Origin: Ophiocordyceps camponoti-saundersi (nom. inval.)
Taxonomy: Eukaryota; Ascomycota; Sordariomycetes; Hypocreales; Ophiocordycipitaceae
Assembly: GCA_003339415.1 (NCBI GenBank)
Contig: PDHQ01000052.1
Location: 124,001-188,000 of the forward strand
Direction: 5' to 3'
DNA length: 64,000 bases
Shown here: positions 1 through 12,269 of the stretch, one piece after another
Position numbering within the stretch: the first letter of the stretch is position 1
Layout: the number at the start of each line of letters is the position of its first letter
Program-made: the position numbers and the translations under genes
Notes under the pieces: model-generated
The model's database searches: none
Told to the model about the DNA's origin: nothing
The model's input: only the letters and a program-made list of their open reading frames with translations

Positions 1-787
1 GGTTAGGTTATATATCCTAATAAACTAAGTTCGTATTTTAAGTTCAAATATAAAAGTTAACTTCGCTTCCTTTTATTATTTTATTATATAAAGCTAAAAT
101 TTTATTTATTACTATTATTATAGTTAACGTATTTACTACTTCCTATTTAACTTTTAAAGATATAGAAGCTATATTATCGTTATTATATTTCCGGAATATT
201 ATTAAAAATAATATTATATAACTAGTAAAAAGTATTAAGCTAAATATAGCTTTTCGGTAAGGACTTTATTATTAGTAGGTATTATATATTACTTTAATCT
301 TTTAGTCTTAATAGTAGCACCGGGCAAAAATAGCTCTTTAGTAAAAACTAGTATTAAGAAGTAAGGTAAAAGTATAGGTATTAATCGATAGCGGGCATAG
401 GGGCTTTTCGGTATTATACGATACCTATCTCGTTACTTTAGCTAATCTATAATTAACTAATAATAACTAGTATAATTATTAATTAATATTAAATAGTCTT
501 TATACGTATATATAAGTAAGAGAAAGTAAAGGTAACCTAAATTAAGTATAATTAGAGATAGATACCTTTCCTTTATTATACGAGGAAAAGCGGCTATATA
601 GCTAGATAATACTTTACTTCTATACCCTCTTTCTTCTTATCTAAGCTACCTCCTACCTCCTAAGTTATACGAGGCACGACTTAGGTAGTAATATATATTT
701 CGTTAGAGGCTTCCTTATATCTATACTATCCTCTATATATATATCGTATAGCAGATATAAAGGGGTATAGAGAGATAATATTTAATA
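1..787 (-). mobile_element. Copia-301 family retrotransposon, 5' end only (cut by window edge)
   Basis: Positions 1-486 are the reverse complement of the leader that follows the 5' LTR of the full copy at 33982-41250: the first bases here match the complement of about 34750-34766. The LTR itself is at 487-787. The rest of the element lies beyond the left edge of the window. The sequence directly right of the LTR is GCTAT (788-792), which would be one half of the 5-bp target duplication. It sits inside another Copia element, whose pol resumes at about 793. All differences seen from the other copies look like transitions. Confidence 0.85.
487..787 (-). repeat. 301-bp LTR of Copia-301 family (5' LTR of a minus-strand copy)
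   Basis: It is exactly 301 bp, like the four other copies at 33982-34282, 40950-41250, 50808-51108 and 63590-63890. Read on the minus strand it begins TATTAAATATTATCTCTC and ends in TTAATA, which fits an original TGTT...AACA LTR after C-to-T and G-to-A changes. It includes the copy of the conserved motif around GACTTAGGAGGTAGGAGG. Confidence 0.9.
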
Positions 788-792
788 GCTAT

Positions 793-3720
793 ATAAGTAA
801 AGATAGGGTTTTTAAAATATATTATAAATCCTACTTTACGATTAATAAGAAAAAGTATCTTTAAGTTATCTTATTACTAAGCGTGCTAACTTAGAAAGGC
901 AGATACTATAATTAGTAAAGACCTAGCTATTTCCCTTATAAACTTCTTATAATATATATTTTAAAACTTTATTTAATATACGCTAACTACTTATAAGGGT
1001 TATCGGTATATACTTTACGGTATTAATACTTATATAAATTACTATTAGGTTTTATTTATTAAAACCCGCGATAAAGCTTTTAAATAGCTTAAAGTATAGA
1101 AATATAATATTAACGCTATTATAGGCGGCTACTATATATAAGTTATAACGTTTAATAACGCCTTTAAATTTATATAATATAAGATTAGGGCTTAGGCCGC
1201 CGATAAGGGCTTTATTTTTCGATCTTATACGCTCTATATACTTACTTGAACCGGCTAAGCTAAACGCGCTAGCTATACTCTTATAGATACTACACGCGCT
1301 ATATATATCGAGACTAAGCTTCCTAAAAACCTATAGCTATTCTTTATAAATATAAGCGCTTATATATAGAATATATTATTATCGTTAGCTAATCCGAAAA
1401 ATTAAAGCCTTATTAAGATAGTAATAGCTACGATTTATATACCTTATAAATATTTAATTAAATATATATAATCTTAGGGATATAAGGTATATATTATTAT
1501 CCCTCCTTAATATTAGATTTAAAGTGCTAAAATAGCCTCTTACGTTAAAAAAGGGCGCCTCGTTAAGATAAAAGGCTTTTACGGGCATATTTATAAGATT
1601 TATTTACCTAACGAAGATAAGATTATTAAGGCTAGAGATATCTATTTTTACGATTCTAAATAAATCGTTAAATATATCGCTAAGCTTAAGATCGAAAAAG
1701 ATAATTAGGAAGAATAACTTAATAAGGACGAATTCTTTAAATTTAAGCCTAATAAGATTAATAATAATAATAAAAATTATAATCGTCTTAGCGATTAGAG
1801 CTCCGATAAGCTTACCGGAGGCTAGGATACGAATAACGCACTTAACTTAAGTAGTAAAACCGTAAGCCCTTCTTAATTCGAAAAGCTAGCTACGCCTCTT
1901 AATATAATATAATTCCTTACGCCTAATTAAACGCCTTATAATACTTAATTTAATAATCTAGCTAATTAAAAAGCTCCTCTATAAGCTAAGCTAAGGAATA
2001 AAGCTACGATACTTATAACTAATTATAAGACCTAATTAGTAATAGTAGCTATAGCGAATTCTACTACTAATACTATTTTTAGAGATATTAACGAAGAAGA
2101 GGTAAAGATTCCTAACTTCGTCCTTTTAATTAACGCTATATTTAATATTTTAATACTATTAACGCCTAAAAGCTAGTAAGATATATAAAAGTAATCTAAT
2201 TACCTCTCCCTTTAGCGCCTAGTAATAAATATAAAGATTAAAGCCTTATATAATAAATAAACCTAGGATCTTATTAATTAACTTATTAGTAAGTAAATTC
2301 TGCCTAGTAAATAGGTATTTATAATAAAAACGCTTAAAAATAAAGCTATAATTACTAAGGCACGCTAGTGCGTGCGAGGGGATAAAGAAAAGGCCTTATA
2401 CTTTATTAAGGACCTTTATACCGCTAAAATATACCTCTTTTCCGTTCGAGTATTCTTATCGATTATAGCCTTATAAGATTTTAAGTAGTAATAATTTAAT
2501 ATTATTAACGCGTTTATTAACGCCCCTTATTAGGAAGAATTCTTTATTAATTAGCTATACTTTTTTAAAGATAGTACGAATTAAGTATATAAGCTTAATC
2601 GAGCCTTATATAGCCTTAAGTTATCGCCTGCAATATAGTTTACGTACGCGAGCGAGGCTTTTAAACGCTATAAATAATAATAACTTAAATCTAAGTTTTA
2701 TATTTATACTTATTTAAAAGGATTTACTACACTCTTTTATATTAACGATATTATAATTATAGCGCTTATAGCCGCTCTTATAAATAAGAGAAAGGGCATT
2801 TTAAAAGAATTATAAGATTTATATAACTTAAGCGAACTTACTATTTTCTTAAGCTTATAATTTTATAAGAATCGTGCTATATATATAATTTACGTATATT
2901 AAGAGAAATATATTACTAAAATACTTAAATTATTTAGCGAAGGCGTTACGAACGCTATATAAACGCCTTAGCTGCTTTAGGTTAAAATACCTGCTAATTA
3001 GAAAATATAGCCGCTTATAATACTTTAAAAAGAGTAGCTAAAAAAGATAAGTAATATAAATTACCTTTTTAATAGTATAAGGCCTAATTTAGCCTTTACG
3101 AATAGTAAGTTATATAAAGGTAACCTTAATCTAACCGCCTTATACCTTTTTATATAAAAAAATTTAATATAATATTTTTAAGGTCTAAAGAGCCTAGGCC
3201 TTACGCTTAAAAGTGCTTATAGCCCTCGAGATTTAAAGCCTTATATCTTTATAAATACCTCTTTTATAGATAATTTATATATAAGATACTTAATAGCTAA
3301 ATATATCGTTTTCGTTAGTATAAGCTTCGTATACTAAAAATCGAAACGGTAAACGCTTATAACGCTATTATTAATAGAGGCCGAATTTATTAATTTAACG
3401 CTTATAAGTATAAGCTTAATTTAGATAAATAAGATTCTTAAAAACTTAAAGCTATTATAGTAATAGATACTTATAATTATATTTACTAATAGCTTTAATA
3501 TTAAAGCTATCGCCCTTAATAAGTTTAAAGTAGCCTAAATAAGATATATTAATATATAATATAAATAAGTTATTAATCTTATAAAAAAGTAATTCTTTAT
3601 AATTTAATATATTAGTATAGCTAATATAGCTATAAATAGCCTTACTAAGCCTTTATAACATCTTTAATACGCTACATTCGTTTATATATTATATTTATCT
3701 AACCTGAAAATTATAATCTT
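793..3720 (+). pseudogene. Copia-B pol remnant: integrase C-terminus, reverse transcriptase, RNase H
   Basis: A Ty1/copia-type polyprotein broken by many TAA/TAG stops. Integrase C-terminal sequence ending in an ARDIYFYDSK-like motif is at about 1330-1665. The RT opens at about 2260, with the K-A-R-x-x-V-R-G-D motif at 2357-2390. The YVDD active site reads Y-I-N-D at 2738-2749, so the first catalytic Asp is Asn. RNase H shows KSKRQ...EAEF at about 3330-3400 and LTKPL at about 3640. Gag, protease and the catalytic core of integrase are missing because a minus-strand Copia (1-787) interrupts the element on the left. It cannot be functional. Confidence 0.85.
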
Positions 3721-3920
3721 ACCTTTTAAAGCTAAAAATAATATAAAAAGTAGCCTTTATACGCTATTAAATAAGCTTAGGGCGCCTAATAATAAAGCTT
3801 ATATTACCCTTATACTACTTAATAATAAAGGCACCGATATTAAATAAGCCGATAAATTAAATTAAAAGACTAATAAATAATATAATATAAGATTTCTATT
3901 ACTAAGGGATTCTATACTTA

Positions 3921-3930
3921 AAGGGGGGAT
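3921..3930 (+). promoter_or_regulatory. Polypurine tract of Copia-B
   Basis: AAGGGGGGAT lies about 270 bp after the RNase H end and directly before the probable 3' LTR start. A purine run in this place is the usual plus-strand primer of LTR retrotransposons. It is one of few G-runs locally. Confidence 0.6.
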
Positions 3931-4825
3931 TTTAAGGAAGATAAGTAATTAGCGTCGCGCTATAGCTATTAATTAAGACAGAATAGATTATTCTAAAAAG
4001 GCAGGCATTAATTAAGATAGAACGGATAAGGCTTATTATAATTATTAACCTTATTATTAGCCTAGCTTTATGCCGCCGCTAATCCCGTAATATACGCCCT
4101 TTAATACGCCTCTAAGCGATTATTATAGCCTTAAAAGTATTAATAGTAGGCGCCTCTAAGCCTCTTACTATTAGATATATTAACTTATATAACTTTAGCA
4201 GTATTCTCCTTATTAAGCGATATAAATAACGATACCTTTCTCTATATATATATACCGCTATAAGGCTAATAGCTTATTTTTAGCCCTTAGCTTAAAAAGG
4301 AATTTTCCTTTAAATTAAGCCTCTTAATACCTTTTATATAAGCGTTTTTAACCCCTCTTAATAGCTTAATTTAACCTTTTTAATAGCTAAGATTAACTTA
4401 TTTAAGGCCTCTTAAGAGTAGCTTAGAGAGGCCTATTCCTACTATTTTCTACTATTTCCTATATTAATTAACTAATTTAAAACGGAATAACCTTATCCGA
4501 GACCTAATTTAATCTCTTAGATCTTATTTTTATTACGTTTTTTAAGCTATTTAAGCCTTTTGCTAGCCTTTTAAGAAAAGCTTAAAAACGCTATTTTTAC
4601 TATTTTATTATTTTCCGCGCTTTGCGGCATAGGATAACTATTTTCTGCTCGTTTAAGCGGGCCTAAAAGGGGGTATTAAGGGGGTCCACGTGACTAGCCC
4701 CGCTAGACCTCGCTTATAAGCATATAACCTAGCCTAGCCACCTTAGCCTAAACTAAGTATATATATAATATATATATATATATAAGCGTGTATAATACTT
4801 TATACTATGCCTGTGTTATTATATT
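3931..4825 (+). repeat. Probable 3' LTR of Copia-B (right edge uncertain)
   Basis: It begins after the polypurine tract with TTTAAGGAAG, possibly TGTTAAGGAAG before mutation. It contains a TATATAAGC-like box near 4770 and a TAACCTAAC end near 4825. No second copy lies in the window because the 5' LTR is outside, so length and end are guesses. Confidence 0.45.
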
Positions 4826-5730
4826 ATTCTAACCTAACTTAAGTCTTATTCTCCTTAGCTAGCTTTTTTATAGCTAACGCCTTTACCTTATTCCTCTTAG
4901 CCTTATCCTTCTTACTCTCGATATATTACTTCTTAGCTAAGCTATCTTTAGCTTTAAAAATAAGCTTTTATACTTATTTAAACGTTTAACTATTTCTCTT
5001 TAGCTAATATACGCTTATATATATAATTTACTAATAGGCGTATATGCTAGACTAGCTACTAGATATAGTATATAAAAGAGGGAGATAAGCTAGCTACTAA
5101 TCGTAAGATTATAAAACAGCTACTATAAAAGGTATAAGTATAAGTAAAAGTTTTTTAAAAATTAAAATAGTAATTATAAAAAAATCTAAATTACTACCTA
5201 AAGGAATACTAAGCTAATTATATAACTAGGAGCTTAAGGAAGATTTCCTAATATAATCTTAAAAGTATTTACTTAAGGGGACTTTACGGTAATTTTTATA
5301 TATATTAGTAAAATAGAGATTTCTTAGTATATAGTGATTTCTTAATATACGGGGATTTCCTAGTAAAATTTAAAGATTTTTAGAGGTATATTTTAATATT
5401 AGATCTAGTAAGAAATTTTAGTAAAATCTTAAAAATTATTATAGAGAAATCTTAAGAGGAAATCTTAGTAATTTCCTAAGCGTAAAGGTAATAAAGTTTC
5501 TAAGGGAAATCTAAAAGAAATCTAAGAGGGGAAATCTTAAAGAAATATTATAAGAGGTTAGGCGATTTATAAAGGTATTATTATATATCTTATATTATTA
5601 GCTTTAAAGTAGCGTTTATTCTTTTTATTAGCGTTTTCTCTTTTTCTTAATTAAATATCTTAGCTATTATTATAATTAAATACTAATTAAGGGCTAATAA
5701 TCTTACTAATTATTAGCTTTATATATTTAT
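4826..5730. other. No gene seen; AT-rich with degenerate GAAATCT repeats
   Basis: No domain is readable on either strand. Between about 5240 and 5545 the motif GAAATCTNAGA and its complement GATTTCTTAG recur many times at irregular spacing. The rest is featureless RIP-type sequence. Confidence 0.5.
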
Positions 5731-5745
5731 TATATTATTAAGATA
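5731..5745. repeat. Left 15-bp target-site duplication of SINE copy 1
   Basis: TATATTATTAAGATA is repeated exactly at 6342-6356, directly after the element. A perfect 15-bp duplication is typical of target-primed reverse transcription, not of LTR integration (5 bp here). Confidence 0.9.
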
Positions 5746-5752
5746 GCCCTCC

Positions 5753-5763
5753 TAGTATAGTAG
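5753..5763 (+). promoter_or_regulatory. Pol III A box of SINE copy 1
   Basis: TAGTATAGTAG fits TRGYNNANNNG and starts 7 bases into the element, directly after the acceptor-like stem. The B box follows about 43 bases later, a normal tRNA-type spacing. Confidence 0.75.
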
Positions 5764-5805
5764 TTAAGCGTTTAGAGATATTAGTCTCCTATAAGAGAGG
5801 CAGTC

Positions 5806-5816
5806 GGTTCGAATCC
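5806..5816 (+). promoter_or_regulatory. Pol III B box of SINE copy 1
   Basis: GGTTCGAATCC matches the GGTTCGANNCC consensus perfectly. In copy 2 (10682-10692) the first G has become A, as expected from RIP. Confidence 0.85.
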
Positions 5817-6356
5817 GGCGGAGGGCACGGGTATTTTTTACCCTAACTATATAGCCGGGGTACGGTCCGACCCCGGCATAACCCCGGCAGGAGTAGTAAC
5901 CCTGCTAGGCTCCTTCCCTCCCTCGGCAGGAGTAGTAACCCGGCCGAGGCTTAGGTAAGGTAGGGCGCGGGGTAAGGGTATAGTTAGATAACGTAAGTTA
6001 TTAGAGGAATAGGTCCCCTTTAATAGCGACTATAATCTGGTAATAGAGTACGATTACGAAGTAATATATTTTCGCTACGGTATCTGCCGATATACGTACC
6101 GGAACTACTTAGAACTTAGATAAGATATACGATAAAAAGTATAGGTACCTCTCGCTTAGGACCGGCGTAACTTCGGATATTTCTTATAATAATTAAGCTT
6201 TCCGATACGATATAATTAGCTTATAAGCTAGCTAAATATATTAAGTAAGGGGTTTTCCCCCGGGCACTCCGGTTTTTCCTCTTTATTAAATAATTATATA
6301 CTTAGATACCTATATAAGTTACTAGAGTAATATAATATATATATATTATTAAGATA

Positions 6357-7945
6357 TTTACGCTTTAATATTTTTAAACCTAACTTCGCTAAATTTTTTT
6401 AATTAACTAATATTATAATTTTCTTACTAAGCGTTAGCTACCTCTTAAGCTTTAGCTTTTATATTTTCTTTAGCGTTTTATTACCTTTACTCTTTTTAAT
6501 AATTGTTACTAGTAAACCTTAACTTAGTATTCTTATAATATATTAATATATCTCTTATTAAATTACTTTAAATTATTTACGCTTAAAGCCCTTACCGCCT
6601 AATATTATTATAGCTTTATTTAATATTACTATACTTATTTTTTTTAATATTCTTATAAGCGTTTTAATATTATAATATAGTATATTATTATAAAATAAGC
6701 TAGTACTAAGCTTATTTCCTCTCTTATAATAATATATATATAAGCTATTAAAAGCTTTATAATATAATATAATATTAATAAGATATATAGTTACGCGATA
6801 GAAAAAGATTAAAATTAAAATATAAGCTTAATCTTTTTAAAAATAATAAGAAGAAAAAATTATAATAATAGTAATATACGCTTAAAGTTACTTATACTTT
6901 ACTTTAAACTAATAATAAATTATTACTATTATTATAATACGCGCTTACTTATAACTAATAATATATTTTACTTATATATAATCTTTTCTTTTTACTTTAT
7001 TATAATATATTTATAATAATTAATAATTATTTTATTTTTATATTTAATTATTTAAAATAGGGAGATAGTTATAATAAAGTTATAAGATAACTATATATAA
7101 AGGATAATTTTAAAGTTATATAAATATTCTAAGATTATTATAACTTAATACTAAAACTATATAGAAAATATATAATATACTTTTAATTATAATAAAGTTA
7201 TTAGATATAAAAGATAAGTTTTTAAACTATATTAAAGTTTTAAATAAGACTTTGAAAGCTATAGTTTATATTATAAAAAATTTACCCTAAAGTCGTAACC
7301 GCCTTATATATAGTTTATAATAGTTTCTAGTATTATAATTCGGTAAGAACTAGCTTTACTCTTAATATAACTCTTAATATAACTCTTAAAGTAATCCTTT
7401 ATAGTTTATATTTATATACTCTTTTTTCTCTCTTTTAACCTAATTATTACTATCTCTTTTCCTTAATACCTTATATAAGTTCCCCTTATATTTCGGACCT
7501 TAGAACTTTATTATTACTTTAGCTAAAACTAACTTAGCGTAAGCTCCCTCCCTTACTCTTTTTAAAATATATTTTAATAAGATATAAACGCTTTAAATTA
7601 ATAGTAAAAATAAGTATAAGGTTATTATTATTATTATTTATATTTAATATAATTATAAGAGTCTTAGGCGCGGCGTAAGCCTTTTTCTTAATTAGATACG
7701 TTTAAACTATAATAGGAGATATTTACCTTTTACTTTTACTTTTTAAAAGCGCTATAAGCGCCGCTTTAGTAAGCTTTATTATCGCTAGCTTATAAGTCCT
7801 ATTTACCTTATATATTAACTTTACCTTTTCTTTTAAGCGGATCCTAAGCTAATATTTTTAGCTTTTTAAATATTATTATTACTTTTTTACTTAAGTTAAG
7901 TATATTATAAGCTATATTTATAAAGCTTAAAGTTTATTATTTACT
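6357..7945. other. Decayed AT-rich DNA, no gene recognised
   Basis: No retroelement motif could be read on either strand. A short tandem repeat (CTCTTAATATAA-like) lies at about 7360-7390. Weakly open low-complexity frames exist on the minus strand at about 7470-7900, but none matches a family I know. Confidence 0.4.
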
Positions 7946-7950
7946 ATAAG

Positions 7951-8458
7951 TATTAAAATATATATATCGCTAGCTGCTTAGGAATATAATACGCGTTAAA
8001 TACGCGTAGCACGCGTTATAAAGATAACTATCTCTATATAAATAAAGTAAGAGGTTAGGGATATATATAAAAAGGAGTCGAACTTAAGATAATACCGATC
8101 TAAGATTAATATAATATTAATATAATATACGAAGTTAATATAGGAGGAGGATAGGGAGGTAATTAGTAAGAGGGGGAACGTATATATAATATACTTACTT
8201 TCCTATACTCTTTAAAAGAAAGATAAGTTATAAGTAAAGTTATTATTTAATCTTTTATAACTTTATTAGCTAGAGTATATCGTACGGTAGACGTAATATT
8301 CCTATACGCTATATAATCCGGATAAGTTACCCGAACCCTATTATCTAGGTTAATATAGTATACGTGATCTAGGTTTAATCTATTAATATCTCTACTACGA
8401 GAAGTTTATAATATAACTCTAGCTACCTATTCGGCTTAGGAAGGATGCTTAACCGATA
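7951..8458 (+). repeat. Solo LTR of the LTR-508 family
   Basis: Exactly 508 bp, starting TATTAAAATATATATATCGC and ending AACCGATA. It is flanked by identical ATAAG at 7946-7950 and 8459-8463, so it is a genuine insertion left as a solo LTR after LTR-LTR recombination. It matches the LTRs of the complete element at 59222-62881 and the copies at 41665-42172 and 11761-12269 (minus). Confidence 0.92.
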
Positions 8459-8463
8459 ATAAG

Positions 8464-9334
8464 CGTTAATTTGCTTAAAGGTAATATAAATTAACTTAAG
8501 TATAGAGACGGATATCTCCCCCCCCCTCTCCCTTTACTTCTTTTACCTTTTCCGTAACCTTAATACGGATACTTTTTAAGGCGTTCCTCGCTTTAATTAT
8601 ATTCTTATAAATATAGCTTTAGTTTAAATCTTAAATTAAAGTAAGATCTTCCTTAGCTATAGCTTATATCCCTTTAAACTTTTATTATTTATTATAATAC
8701 TTAACTTATATAATATATAATTTCTTAGTATTATTTATAAATTAGGGATATATAAATATATAGGTAAAATTCGTCTAAGTATAAGTAATATATATACGCG
8801 CGTTTATAGCTATTAAATATTAGCTTAATTTTATTAATATTTAGCTTAAATAAAATACGATTTACTTAGCTAATTTTAATAACTAGCGTATAAATAATAA
8901 GTATAGTTTTAAGTAAGTTTAAAAATATAACTATTATAAGGTATATCTTATTTATTATTAGTTTTTATATTATAATTATAAGCTATTTTTATTATAAAAA
9001 GGGAAATTAAGAAATAATATTATTTATAAAAAAAGGCCTTACGCTATATAAGCTATAAGATTTTATATTTTATAATAAACTATTTACTAATTATAAGGCG
9101 CTATAATATATACTAGTATATACTTTTCCTTTTTATAATAATATATACCTTTCCCCTTTATTAAGGATTTAGCTTATATTTACCCTTTTATAGCTAAAGT
9201 TTATAGCCGCTCCCGCTTTAGTAACCCCTAAACCTTAGCTCGATTTACCCTAAACCCGCTATTATAACTTAGCGGACTAGTATAAGGCCCGCTATAATAC
9301 CCTCTCCTTATTTATTATTTTTACCTTATTAGCT
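8464..9334. other. Decayed AT-rich DNA, no gene recognised
   Basis: It contains a poly-C run near 8519-8530 and nothing else that can be named. The part at about 9180-9330 may belong to the degenerate SINE-like fragment that follows. Confidence 0.4.
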
Positions 9335-9450
9335 ACTAATTACTTAGTAAGGGGTTTTCCCCTAAGCCTAGCTTAGTTTTTTCCTCTTTTTTACTTTTTA
9401 TATACTTAGATACCTTATAGGTCCTTAGCGTAATATAATATATAAAGATA
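9335..9450 (+). repeat. Fragment with the shared SINE-type 3' tail
   Basis: AGTAAGGGGTTTTCCCC, TTTTTTCCTC, ACTTAGATACCTTATAGG and a final GTAATATAATATATA follow in the same order as in the ends of the two SINEs (about 6245-6341 and 11118-11218). Head and body of a SINE are not recognisable upstream, and no clean target duplication was found. It is either a very decayed or a 5'-truncated copy. Confidence 0.6.
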
Positions 9451-9479
9451 TAATATACTTTATATATCGGCGACTTTAT

Positions 9480-10290
9480 ATAAAAAAAGTAAAATAAGAT
9501 AAATATATTATATAGGGAATTCGTAACTATATAAAATAATTTATTTATTATTATTAAAGTAGTTTTATTTATTATATATCTAATCTATAATATTATTAGA
9601 TATTAAGCTTAATAAAAGCTTTATATAGATAATTTTAAGCTTTATATATTATATAAAGTATATTTAATACTTTTATAGCGGGTAATATAAGATATAGCTA
9701 CGTAATAAAGCTATAAGTTTAGTAAAGGAATAGATAAGCTTTGAGGTAATAGCTTTTACGCTTATAAGAACTTGCTATCTTAAAAAGTTAAGGGGGGGAA
9801 ACAGGTTAAATAAGAGTTAAATAAGAATCAATAGCTTACTATAATAGGTAATAATAGTAGTTATTAATAGCTATTAGCTAGCTAAGAGTTTCTAATAGCT
9901 GTTTATATTTCTTTACCTTATTTATTATCTTTCTCCTTATATATATTATTTCCTATTCTTTTTAATATACTTTATATATACTTTTATTATTATATATTTT
10001 ATATCTTTATATACTATTACTATTTCCTTTTCTTATTTATTAAATCTTTCTTTATATCTTTATATATTATTATTATTTCCTTTCTTTATTTATTAAATCT
10101 TTCTTAATATAATTATTTTTATATACTTTATTTCTTTTATATACCTTATTTCTTTAACTACTCTCTCTTTTAATTTACCTTTTATATTTATTTTTACTTT
10201 ATATATTATTATTATCTTTACCTCTTATATTATCTACTTTTCTCTCTTATATTATATATTATTACCTTCTCTAAGTATTATAGCTACCTA
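9480..10290 (+). repeat. LTR-like region of element D, copy 1
   Basis: It is similar over several hundred bases to 31740-32640, including a G-rich tract in the middle (AAGTTAAGGGGGGG at about 9785) and a long pyrimidine-rich stretch (about 9910-10280). In both places a homologous gag-like frame follows. Interpreted as the 5' LTR and leader of a Gypsy-like element. The exact ends are not defined by a target duplication. Confidence 0.5.
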
Positions 10291-10608
10291 AGATAATTAT
10301 CTAACTCTTAAGGATATAAATCTTATAAAAAACAAAACTATTAATATTTAATATTAAAAGATTTATAAGGAATATAAGAGATATAGTAATTTTTTCCCTA
10401 AAATAATAAAGGTAAACTAAAAAGCGAAGGTAATTAGGAACCTTAAAATCTCGCTAATAACTAAGACTTTTTATAATTATATTTTAATAAAATAAGCTAT
10501 AAAAAGTAAATAAATATCTTAATATATTATTAAAGTAATATAAGAGGAATCTGCTCTTATAACAAGGTTTTAAAATATCTAAAAGTTTTAAGTTATAAAT
10601 AAGGATAT

Positions 10609-10621
10609 TATAAGAGATATT
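10609..10621. repeat. Left 13-bp target-site duplication of SINE copy 2
   Basis: TATAAGAGATATT is repeated exactly at 11219-11231, fixing the element at 10622-11218. Confidence 0.88.
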
Positions 10622-11218
10622 GCCCTCCTAATATAGTAATTAAGCGCTTAGAGATATAAGTCTCCTATAAGCAAGGTAGTTAGTTCGAATCCGGCGGAGG
10701 GCACGGGTATTTTTTACCCTAACTATATAGCTAGGGTACAGTCTAACCCCGGCATAACCCTGGCAAAAGTAGTAATCTTACTAGGTTTATAATAAGTACG
10801 GTTAAGGGGCTATAATAACGTAAGTAATTAAAGGACTAGGGACCTTTTAATAATAACTACAAGCTACCTTAGCAGCTAAAAGGCTAAGGACTAGTCTAGT
10901 AATAAAGTATAATTATAAAGTAAGTTAATTAGCTAACTTTTAAAACCTTCGCTAGGTATTATTAATATATATACCGGAACTACTTAGACTTTAGATAAGA
11001 CGTATAATAAGAAGTATAAGTACCTCTTACTTAAGACTAGCGTAATTTTAGATAATTTATATCGATCCGGCCTCCTTATATAATAACTCTAGCTTATAAG
11101 CTAGCTGAATATATTAAGTAAAGGGTTTTCCTCCAAGCCCTCTAGTTTTCCTTCTTTATTAAATAATATATACTTAAATACCTTATAGGCCCCTAGTATA
11201 ATTTAATATATATATATA
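10622..11218 (+). mobile_element. SINE copy 2, tRNA-headed, 597 bp, full length
   Basis: Same structure as copy 1: head 10622-10703 with GCCCTCC/GGAGGGC stem, A box TAATATAGTAA (10629-10639, mutated), B box AGTTCGAATCC (10682-10692), the CGGGTATTTTTTACCC hairpin, the body with CCCCGGC, and the tail with ACTTAAATACCTTATAGGCC ending in a TA run. It is more mutated than copy 1 but only one base longer. It inserted into the gag-like frame of element D. Confidence 0.88.
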
Positions 11219-11760
11219 TATAAGAGATATTTTACCTTAAAACTAGCTTATTTAATAATAGAAGTTATAAAAACTATATATTATAATATATTATTTCGCG
11301 AATAATATAATAAAGTAAAATAATAAAGGTAATTTTCCCTTTATATTAGAGATTATTAATAAAATAAAATAGATAAAAATAGCTATTCCTTTTAATATAG
11401 TAAATTTATTCTCTAAAACTATATAAAGATTATAGGAATAGATAATCTTTAGTATTAATCGCTTAGTATAAAATAAGCTTTCGGGGATAACGGATATTAA
11501 TATGTTAAGGGCGGCTTAATTTAGGTTAGTATTTAAGGGACAAGGTTATTATAACTAAAATATTACTATTATTACCTATAAATTTAAAGCTAAGTTATAA
11601 AATATAAGAAAAGTTATAAAGTTTAGTATAAATTAAGTTACTTAGCGAGTATTAAGCTAATAAGCTAAATAGCTTACTCCCCTATAAATATTAATTAAAC
11701 CGCTAAGTAAAATAAAAATAAATAATAAAGCTAAAAATTTATCTAATAAGTATATTCTTA

Positions 11761-12269
11761 TATTAGTTAAGTATCCTTCCTAAGCTAAATAAGAGGCTAG
11801 TATTATATTTTATTCTTATTATAATAGTTAAACTAAGTATTATAAAAAACTCTATATATATATATATTAACTTAAATAATAAGGTTTAGGTAACTTATTT
11901 AGATTATATAATTAAAAGAATAGTTTATCTCTTATCTTATATACTCTAGCTAAGTAAGTTAAAAATAATTAATTTAATAACTTTATTTATAATTACTTTT
12001 TCTAATAAAAAGTATAGAAAGATTAATATATTATATATATATTTTTGCTATACTCCTTCTTATTTAAAAATCCCTATTATATTAATATTACGCGTTATAT
12101 TAAGATTACGCTAATCTTAGACTAGTATTATTTTAAGTTTAACTCCTTTTTATATATATTCTTAACTTTTTATTTTATTTATATAAAGATAGTAATCTTT
12201 ATAATATATATTATATATATTTAATATATATTATATTCCTAAATAGCTAGCGATATATATATTTTAATA
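11761..12269 (-). repeat. LTR of the LTR-508 family, minus strand, 509 bp
   Basis: The reverse complement starts TATTAAAATATATATATCGC and ends in GGATACTTAACTAATA, matching the family; it is one base longer than the others. Flanking 5-mers (TCTTA left, TTAAT right) do not match, so it may be a remnant of a recombined element and not a simple solo LTR. Confidence 0.85.

Larger units (their letters stand above)
5746..6341 (+). mobile_element. SINE copy 1, tRNA-headed, 596 bp, full length
   Basis: The 5' head (5746-5827) has an acceptor-like stem, GCCCTCC pairing with GGAGGGC, and a T-arm with loop TTCGAAT. Pol III promoter boxes are A (TAGTATAGTAG, 5753-5763) and B (GGTTCGAATCC, 5806-5816). 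A hairpin (CGGGTATTTTTTACCC) and a GC-rich body follow, with repeated CCCCGGC and GGAGTAGTAACC motifs. The 3' tail contains CTCCGGTTTTTCCT and ends in an AT run. The 15-bp direct repeats define both ends. Copy 2 (10622-11218) has the same layout and is 597 bp. No protein is encoded, so it depends on a LINE-type enzyme from elsewhere. The anticodon arm is too altered to name the source tRNA. Confidence 0.88.
10291..11760 (+). pseudogene. Gag-like frame of element D, copy 1, split by SINE copy 2
   Basis: At 10410-10608 and again from 11232 the sequence parallels 32750-33060 of the second D copy, base by base and in conceptual translation. The SINE at 10622-11218 plus its duplicated target separates the two parts; removing them rejoins the similarity. 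Stops are TAA/TAG. The function is probably a retroelement structural protein, inferred from position after an LTR and the Thr/Pro-rich character seen in copy 2. The minus-strand LTR at 11761 ends the readable part. Confidence 0.5.

Noticed and set aside
1..17. Telomere-like GGTTAG start
   Set aside because: Only one unit; the sequence is the complement of the Copia-301 leader, not a TTAGGG array.
5746..5827. A functional tRNA gene
   Set aside because: The acceptor and T arms pair, but the anticodon arm is not normal, it is 82 nt long without a clear class II arm, and the unit belongs to a 596-bp element with target duplications.
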